DNA from: Chitinophagaceae bacterium UBA5175
GTDB lineage: Bacteria; Bacteroidota; Bacteroidia; Chitinophagales; Chitinophagaceae
Assembly: GCA_002413325.1 (NCBI GenBank)
Contig: DHWT01000020.1
Location: 1 to 10,905 of the forward strand
Length of the DNA stretch: 10,905 bases
Direction of reading: 5' to 3'
Below the pieces are notes generated by a model that did not search any database, had not been told where the DNA came from, and worked only from the letters and a program-made list of their open reading frames with translations. Positions 7,464-10,905 of the stretch are shown piece after piece; within the stretch, counting starts at the first letter, position 1, and every line of letters starts with the position of its first letter. The position numbers and the translations under genes are program-made.

Positions 7464-8354
7464 ATGAATTGTATGAAACGCACATATACGATTGTAATGA
7501 TCTTTTTTTCAGCAACACTGATTTCCTGCGTAAGTAACAGCAAATTCAAACGTTCCCAGGCGGAAGCACAGGCAAAATACGACTCATTGAACCGGGTCCA
7601 TCTAAATACAGAATCCTCATTGAAAACCTGTTATGACACGACCAATGAAATGTCAAAGCGGCTATCTGTTTTACAGGTGCAGAATGGAGAACTCACCAAA
7701 CAGAACAGCTTTCTGAAAGAAAATAATACGCAGGCGTTGAAACAGCTTGAGGACATGTCGGTCATTACAGGTACCCAGGCGGAAAGTATCAGAAAATCAC
7801 TCGATAATATCGGAGCAAAGGATGTCTACATCATGGATTTGCAAAAAGAAATGGCGAGAAAGGATTCATTAAACATGGCCCTTGTCATGAACCTGAAGGG
7901 CGCCATCGGGAACCTTTCAGATGAGGACATCAATATCAAGATAGATAAAGGTTTTGTGTTCATTGATATATCCGACAAACTGTTGTTTAAAAGCGGAAGT
8001 TATGTTATAACCTCAAGAGCAAAGGAAGTGCTCGGCAAAGTAGCCCAGGTATTGAAAAGTCAGCCAGATCTGCAATTTATGGTAGAAGGGCATACAGATA
8101 ATGTACCCTATAACCGGCCTCCCCTTCTCGACAACTGGGATCTGAGTGTAAAACGCGCAACAGCTGTTGTACGTATTCTTCAGAATACATATGGACTGAA
8201 CCCAGCGCAAATTACCGCTGCAGGCCGCAGCGAATATGCACCTGTTACCTCGAATGATACCCCGCAGAGCCGCGCAATCAACCGCCGCACCCGGATTGTT
8301 ATATTACCGGAACTCGACCAGTTCTTTAAGTTGCTTGAAACAAAAAAGAATTAG
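7464..8354 (+). CDS. OmpA family peptidoglycan-binding lipoprotein
   Basis: A 296-residue envelope protein that probably tethers the outer membrane to peptidoglycan. The N-terminus has a hydrophobic signal and a lipobox ending at Cys22 (LISC), so it should be lipid-anchored. ATG 7464 is used; a second ATG at 7473 (MKRTYTI) gives an equally good lipoprotein signal. Residues about 30-140 are polar, rich in Q, E, K, S and N, and look like a coiled coil. The OmpA C-terminal domain spans about 163-283: 'LLFKSGSYVIT' (173-183), 'VEGHTDNVP' (207-215, with the Asp that contacts diaminopimelate), 'NWDLSVKRA' (224-232), 'AAGRSEYAP' (252-260) and 'SRAINRRTRIVI' (269-280, with the conserved Arg pair). 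It resembles the coiled-coil OmpA/MotB-like lipoproteins of Bacteroidota. No flagellar gene is nearby, so a motor role is not suggested. Confidence 0.93.
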   Translation: MNCMKRTYTIVMIFFSATLISCVSNSKFKRSQAEAQAKYDSLNRVHLNTESSLKTCYDTTNEMSKRLSVLQVQNGELTKQNSFLKENNTQALKQLEDMSVITGTQAESIRKSLDNIGAKDVYIMDLQKEMARKDSLNMALVMNLKGAIGNLSDEDINIKIDKGFVFIDISDKLLFKSGSYVITSRAKEVLGKVAQVLKSQPDLQFMVEGHTDNVPYNRPPLLDNWDLSVKRATAVVRILQNTYGLNPAQITAAGRSEYAPVTSNDTPQSRAINRRTRIVILPELDQFFKLLETKKN

Positions 8355-8397
8355 TTAGTGAGAAAGTGAGCAGGCAACTGGTTGTTTAAATGTTAAA

Positions 8398-8431
8398 ACC
8401 ACTTCTACATTCGAAGCAATGGAGGAGTGGT
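8398..8431 (+). terminator. Weak hairpin after the OmpA gene
   Basis: ACCACTTCT (8398-8406) pairs with AGGAGTGGT (8423-8431) over nine positions with one G-U pair and a 16-base loop, 44 bases after the ompA stop. The following bases (ACATTTATTGC) are only moderately T-rich. It may end the ompA transcript; the case is weak. The rest of the 192-bp gap to the next gene is AT-rich with no recognised promoter. Confidence 0.25.
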
Positions 8432-8546
8432 ACATTTATTGCATCCCAGGTACCCGGACAACTCTTTCCCTTTAAATTACGTATATACCTGTCGGACCCT
8501 TATTTTTTCACTTATCGTTTACTTTTTTTAATTAAATAAAAACTCT

Positions 8547-9452
8547 ATGAATCTGAAAAGAAACACCTGGTTGGGATTATTTTCTATTGTTCTACTCCCG
8601 GCCTATCTGATTACTGCCTGCAACAAGCAAAATTCATCTGTATCCGGTACCATCCCGGCAGGACAACAAAAAGTCCTCGTTTCCCTCAATGATGACCCGA
8701 TACCCAATTTAACCAGCGTCGTGGTAGACGTCCGTTACGTAGAAGTGAAAGTGGATACGGGCAGAGAACATCATGATGATGCCTATTATAATGATGACCA
8801 TGAAGGGGAAAATAACCAGCCTGGAGAAGACGGCCACCACCATGGCGACCGTTTTGGCAAATGGGATACATTGAGTATTACGCCGGGTTTGTACGATTTA
8901 TTAAAACTGAAGAATGGAACCGACACATTAATTGCAAACGGATTTTCCCATATTGGGAAAATCACAAAAATCAGGATAACGCTGGGAACGAATAACAGTA
9001 TTACAACTGACAGCACACACAGTTTCCCTCTGCCGATTTGTGATGCCAGTCCTTATGTTTATGCGAATATCCGGTCTAATTCCATTGACAGTTTAGGCGG
9101 AGGCCAGTATATGATCCGCCTTGATTTTAACGTTGCCCGGTCTATAGAATTTGAAAACGGCCAGTACTGCCTGCGGCCCCTGCTGAAGCCTTATTGCGAA
9201 AAAACATCCGGAGGCATCGAAGGTAAAGTGATTCCGCACGATGCGCATGCGAACGTAATGGTATTTAATAATACCGATACCGCATTTGCCATTCCGGAAG
9301 ATGAAGGGGAATTCAAACTGCGTGGATTAACGGAAGGAAGCTATTCAGTTTTATTTAAAGCGTTAGCGCCATATAAAGACACGACCCTTCTGAATGTACA
9401 GGTGCAAAACGGGATGGAAACCCAATTGCCGACTATAACATTACACCAGTAA
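8547..9452 (+). CDS. DUF4382 domain lipoprotein with His/Asp-rich insertion and C-terminal beta-sandwich
   Basis: A 301-residue lipoprotein; the signal ends in the lipobox LITAC with the lipid-bearing Cys at 25. Residues about 40-215 form a DUF4382 domain ('KVLVSLNDDPIPNLTSVVVDV' region at 42-62, 'VEVKVDTG', then 'ITPGLYDLLKLKNGTDTLIA' at 111-130 and 'KITKIRITLG' at 138-147). DUF4382 has no assigned function. Inserted after the second strand is a loop rich in His, Asp, Glu and Asn (about 74-101, with HHDD, NDDHE and DGHHHGD), which could bind divalent metal ions; that is inference. Residues about 222-299 look like a carboxypeptidase-regulatory-like beta-sandwich ('GIEGKVIP', 'DEGEFKLRGLTEGSYSVLF'), often found as a stalk or adhesion module in surface proteins. 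The start has no clear Shine-Dalgarno. A perfect hairpin lies 25 bases after the stop. Confidence 0.88.
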   Translation: MNLKRNTWLGLFSIVLLPAYLITACNKQNSSVSGTIPAGQQKVLVSLNDDPIPNLTSVVVDVRYVEVKVDTGREHHDDAYYNDDHEGENNQPGEDGHHHGDRFGKWDTLSITPGLYDLLKLKNGTDTLIANGFSHIGKITKIRITLGTNNSITTDSTHSFPLPICDASPYVYANIRSNSIDSLGGGQYMIRLDFNVARSIEFENGQYCLRPLLKPYCEKTSGGIEGKVIPHDAHANVMVFNNTDTAFAIPEDEGEFKLRGLTEGSYSVLFKALAPYKDTTLLNVQVQNGMETQLPTITLHQ

Positions 9453-9457
9453 ACAAA

Positions 9458-9532
9458 TCATCCGGATTTTAAATAGTAAGAAGCCGCTTCATAAAATAAG
9501 TTGAAGCGGCTTCTTTCATTCAACAGATTCAT
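9458..9532 (-). CDS. Possible 24-residue small ORF antisense to the terminator
   Basis: On the minus strand a 24-codon ORF starts at ATG 9532 and ends at TGA 9458. It reads MNLLNERSRFNLFYEAASYY and then LKSG. AGGAGG (9549-9544) lies 11 bases before the start, one of the best ribosome binding sites in the window. It lies downstream of the DoxX stop and reads through both arms of the terminator hairpin. The peptide resembles nothing I recognise, and an ORF this short arises easily by chance; the strong ribosome binding site is the only reason to list it. Confidence 0.2.
   Translation of the reverse strand: MNLLNERSRFNLFYEAASYYLKSG
9478..9515. terminator. Perfect 14-bp bidirectional hairpin terminator
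   Basis: AAGAAGCCGCTTCA (9478-9491) and TGAAGCGGCTTCTT (9502-9515) are exact reverse complements with a 10-base loop. The stem has a GC core flanked by A runs on one side and T runs on the other, so it can terminate in either direction. It lies between the convergent DUF4382 (plus) and DoxX (minus) genes and most likely ends both transcripts. Confidence 0.88.
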
Positions 9533-9598
9533 GTTATTTGTTTCCTCCTACTCGCTGGAAACCAGGTTCAGTGCAACTGCTATCGTCTCTGACAGTAG

Positions 9599-9973
9599 CT
9601 AATTTCCTTTCCCCGCAATCATCAGGGCTGCACCTGCCAGGCCCGTATCCTTAATTAAATTAGTGAGGGCGATACTGATGATGGGATTTCCGGTCGAACG
9701 CATCAGGGCAGGCAAATGTACCGTAAGCACCACTATAACCAGGAAAGCAGCTAAGAATAATCCGGCTGCCCTGGTTTGCCTGCCGGTTAAAAAAGAAATG
9801 GCTGCAGCGATCAGCGCGACCCCGGATAAATAAACCCAGAATATTCCTCCGGGAATAAAGGAAGGAACCGTGTTCTGGAAACCGGTACCATTTAAGAAAT
9901 GATTGACTCCGAAAAAGCCAATCACGAGGGCATACAGAACAACGCCAACCCGGTAAATTGATTGAGAGTTCAT
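9599..9973 (-). CDS. DoxX-like integral membrane protein
   Basis: A 124-residue protein with four predicted membrane helices (about 8-26, 42-62, 68-87, 104-121). The start is ATG 9971-9973 (MNSQSIYRVG); a longer frame to 10018 adds a polar stretch with no support. Family patterns are 'GFFGVNHF' (19-26), 'VPSFIPGGIFWVYLSG' (36-51), 'LTVHLPALM' (83-91) and 'LTNLIKDTGLAGAALMIAG' (103-121). These match the DoxX/DoxD-like superfamily, whose characterised members are thiosulfate:quinone oxidoreductase subunits, but most, including this short form, have no known activity. It lies 135 bp downstream of the VOC gene on the same strand and may belong to that transcript. The following convergent region carries the shared terminator. 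Confidence 0.85.
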   Translation of the reverse strand: MNSQSIYRVGVVLYALVIGFFGVNHFLNGTGFQNTVPSFIPGGIFWVYLSGVALIAAAISFLTGRQTRAAGLFLAAFLVIVVLTVHLPALMRSTGNPIISIALTNLIKDTGLAGAALMIAGKGN

Positions 9974-10108
9974 AGCAATCGTTTTTGTTAATCTAAATTT
10001 AACAAATCCAGCCAACATTTAGGAAATGCCTGACAAGGATGAAATAAAAATTTCAGGCGCTTACTACAACCAGAAAATGGGCAAACTGAAATATTTAGAT
10101 TAAAAATA

Positions 10109-10489
10109 TTATAATGGCCGCCCGATTTCCCAGTGATGTCCAAAGGGATCTGCCAGGCGTCCCAGGCGGTAACCATAATCCTGGTCGGCCACGGGGTATA
10201 TTTCAATGGCGCCGGCAGCCAGTGCATTTGCGAAGAGCGTATCCGGATCCACAACAGATAATTCCATGCGGACCGAATTGCCTCCGATGGTTTCCGGGCT
10301 GAAATTCCCGTGTTCGGGGGATTCATCAGACAGGAAAAAAGGCGCCCCGTCTACTGATAACTCAGCAACCAGCGTTCCGTCAGGGCTTTCTACGCGCATG
10401 ATTTCCACTGCTCCGAAAGCTTTGTTATAGAATGCAATGGCCGCAGCGCCATTTTTTACTGACAATATAGGTTTGATCGTGGTTTTCAT
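10109..10489 (-). CDS. VOC family protein, PhnB/glyoxalase-like
   Basis: A 126-residue protein of the vicinal oxygen chelate fold, PhnB-like branch. It has the two beta-alpha-beta-beta-beta halves (about 5-56 and 70-124). Characteristic positions are 'AIAFYNKAFGAVEI' (17-30), 'PDGTLVAELSVDG' (36-48), 'LSDESPEHGNFSPETIGG' (53-70), 'DTLFANALAAGA' (83-94) and the closing 'YGYRLGRLADPFGHHWEIG' (105-123), where the Glu of WEI is at a usual metal-ligand position. Members include glyoxalases, bleomycin/fosfomycin resistance proteins and many enzymes of unknown substrate; the substrate here cannot be read from sequence. It begins 18 bp after the oxidoreductase stop, so the two are almost surely cotranscribed. 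Confidence 0.9.
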   Translation of the reverse strand: MKTTIKPILSVKNGAAAIAFYNKAFGAVEIMRVESPDGTLVAELSVDGAPFFLSDESPEHGNFSPETIGGNSVRMELSVVDPDTLFANALAAGAIEIYPVADQDYGYRLGRLADPFGHHWEIGRPL

Positions 10490-10507
10490 TTTACGCCAGG
10501 TTGGTTT

Positions 10508-10905
10508 TTAGAGAATGATTTCCGGTGACTGATGGGCCAATAACTCAGCCGGGGTCTTCGGCTGCACCCAGGAATTGTTGTAAGGATAAAAACTGGCACT
10601 TCCGTTCAGGGTTTCGAGGGAAACGGCATCGTCCATATAACCTGAAAGCAACCGGTACGCCCGATGATTTTCTTTTTTCAAAACCAGCAGACTGGCGTTA
10701 GCGCCAGCTTTTGCTGCAATGGGAACACCGCCGCCGAGTTCAGCCCAGTGTCCGCCGAGTATCAGGTTTTTCACCGGGGTCCGGTAATGGGAGATTTTAT
10801 TCTTCATATTCTTCCTGCCGGGGCGGGCACCCATAATGGTGCCGTTTTTATTGCCTGTATAACGCCAATGGGTAACCGGGGTTGCCACTTCATAAAAAAG
10901 GATAT
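10508..10905 (-). CDS. NAD(P)/FAD-dependent oxidoreductase, phytoene desaturase/carotenoid isomerase-like (C-terminus)
   Basis: Only the last 131 residues are in the window; the frame stays open to the right edge, so the start lies outside, and the GTG at 10888 is internal. The visible part begins ILFYEVATPVTHWRYTGN: 'E(V/I)ATP.T..RYTGN..G...G' is the C-terminal signature of phytoene desaturase/CrtISO/retinol-saturase-type flavoproteins. It is followed by 'TPVKNLILGGHWAELGGGVP' and 'IAAKAGANASLLVL', the C-terminal FAD-binding/GxxGGGVP motif region of that family. The exact substrate is unknown; carotenoid or other polyene chemistry is the family's usual theme, but many members have other roles. 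The last ~45 residues ('WVQPKTPAELLAHQSPEIIL' end) are less conserved. The VOC gene follows after 18 bp. Confidence 0.85.
   Translation of the reverse strand, partial: ILFYEVATPVTHWRYTGNKNGTIMGARPGRKNMKNKISHYRTPVKNLILGGHWAELGGGVPIAAKAGANASLLVLKKENHRAYRLLSGYMDDAVSLETLNGSASFYPYNNSWVQPKTPAELLAHQSPEIIL

Noticed and set aside
10028..10058. GCCTGA/TCAGGC inverted repeat between the VOC and DoxX genes
   Set aside because: A 6-bp stem with a 19-base loop; a chance occurrence is likely and there is no supporting T run.
10109..10430. Plus-strand and alternative minus-strand frames over the VOC gene
   Set aside because: The VOC frame matches its family from end to end; the overlapping frames have no motif.

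Overview
The window looks like ordinary chromosome of a member of the Bacteroidota, most likely Chitinophagales/Chitinophagaceae. The signs are a type IX secretion (T9SS) type B C-terminal sorting domain, a full-length duplicated FtsX/MacB-type permease of the kind abundant in this phylum, DUF6064 and DUF4382 proteins, weak Shine-Dalgarno sites, and -7 boxes of the TAnnTTTG type before two genes. The genus placement is inference. I see no mobile element, tRNA, rRNA, CRISPR array or broken gene.

Layout. Bases 1-95 (minus) hold what is probably the N-terminus of a secreted or membrane protein running off the left edge. Just upstream on the same strand is a large secreted multi-domain protein with a T9SS type B signal (194-2635), and further upstream a MacB/FtsX-like ABC permease (2861-5296). 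A 293-bp divergent intergenic region with a duplicated 14-bp motif separates these from a plus-strand block: DUF6064 membrane protein (5590-6252), YitT-family membrane protein (6336-7319), OmpA-type peptidoglycan-binding lipoprotein (7464-8354) and a DUF4382 lipoprotein with a His/Asp-rich insertion (8547-9452). A perfect 14-bp hairpin (9478-9515) closes that block. It lies between convergent genes, because the right end is again minus strand: a cut-off phytoene-desaturase/carotenoid-isomerase-like oxidoreductase (10508-10905), a VOC/PhnB-like protein (10109-10489) and a DoxX-like membrane protein (9599-9973).

How the genes relate. Most products belong to the envelope: an exported adhesin-like protein, an inner-membrane permease, two small inner-membrane proteins, two lipoproteins and a DoxX protein. 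The clearest operon is the oxidoreductase followed after 18 bp by the VOC gene. DUF6064-YitT are 83 bp apart and may be cotranscribed. OmpA and DUF4382 are 192 bp apart and may be separate units.

Nothing here is convincing as a new biological system. The items most worth checking are the run of four small stem-loops between yitT and ompA, the duplicated motif in the divergent region, the metal-ligand-rich loop of the DUF4382 lipoprotein, and a 24-codon ORF with a strong ribosome binding site antisense to the terminator.
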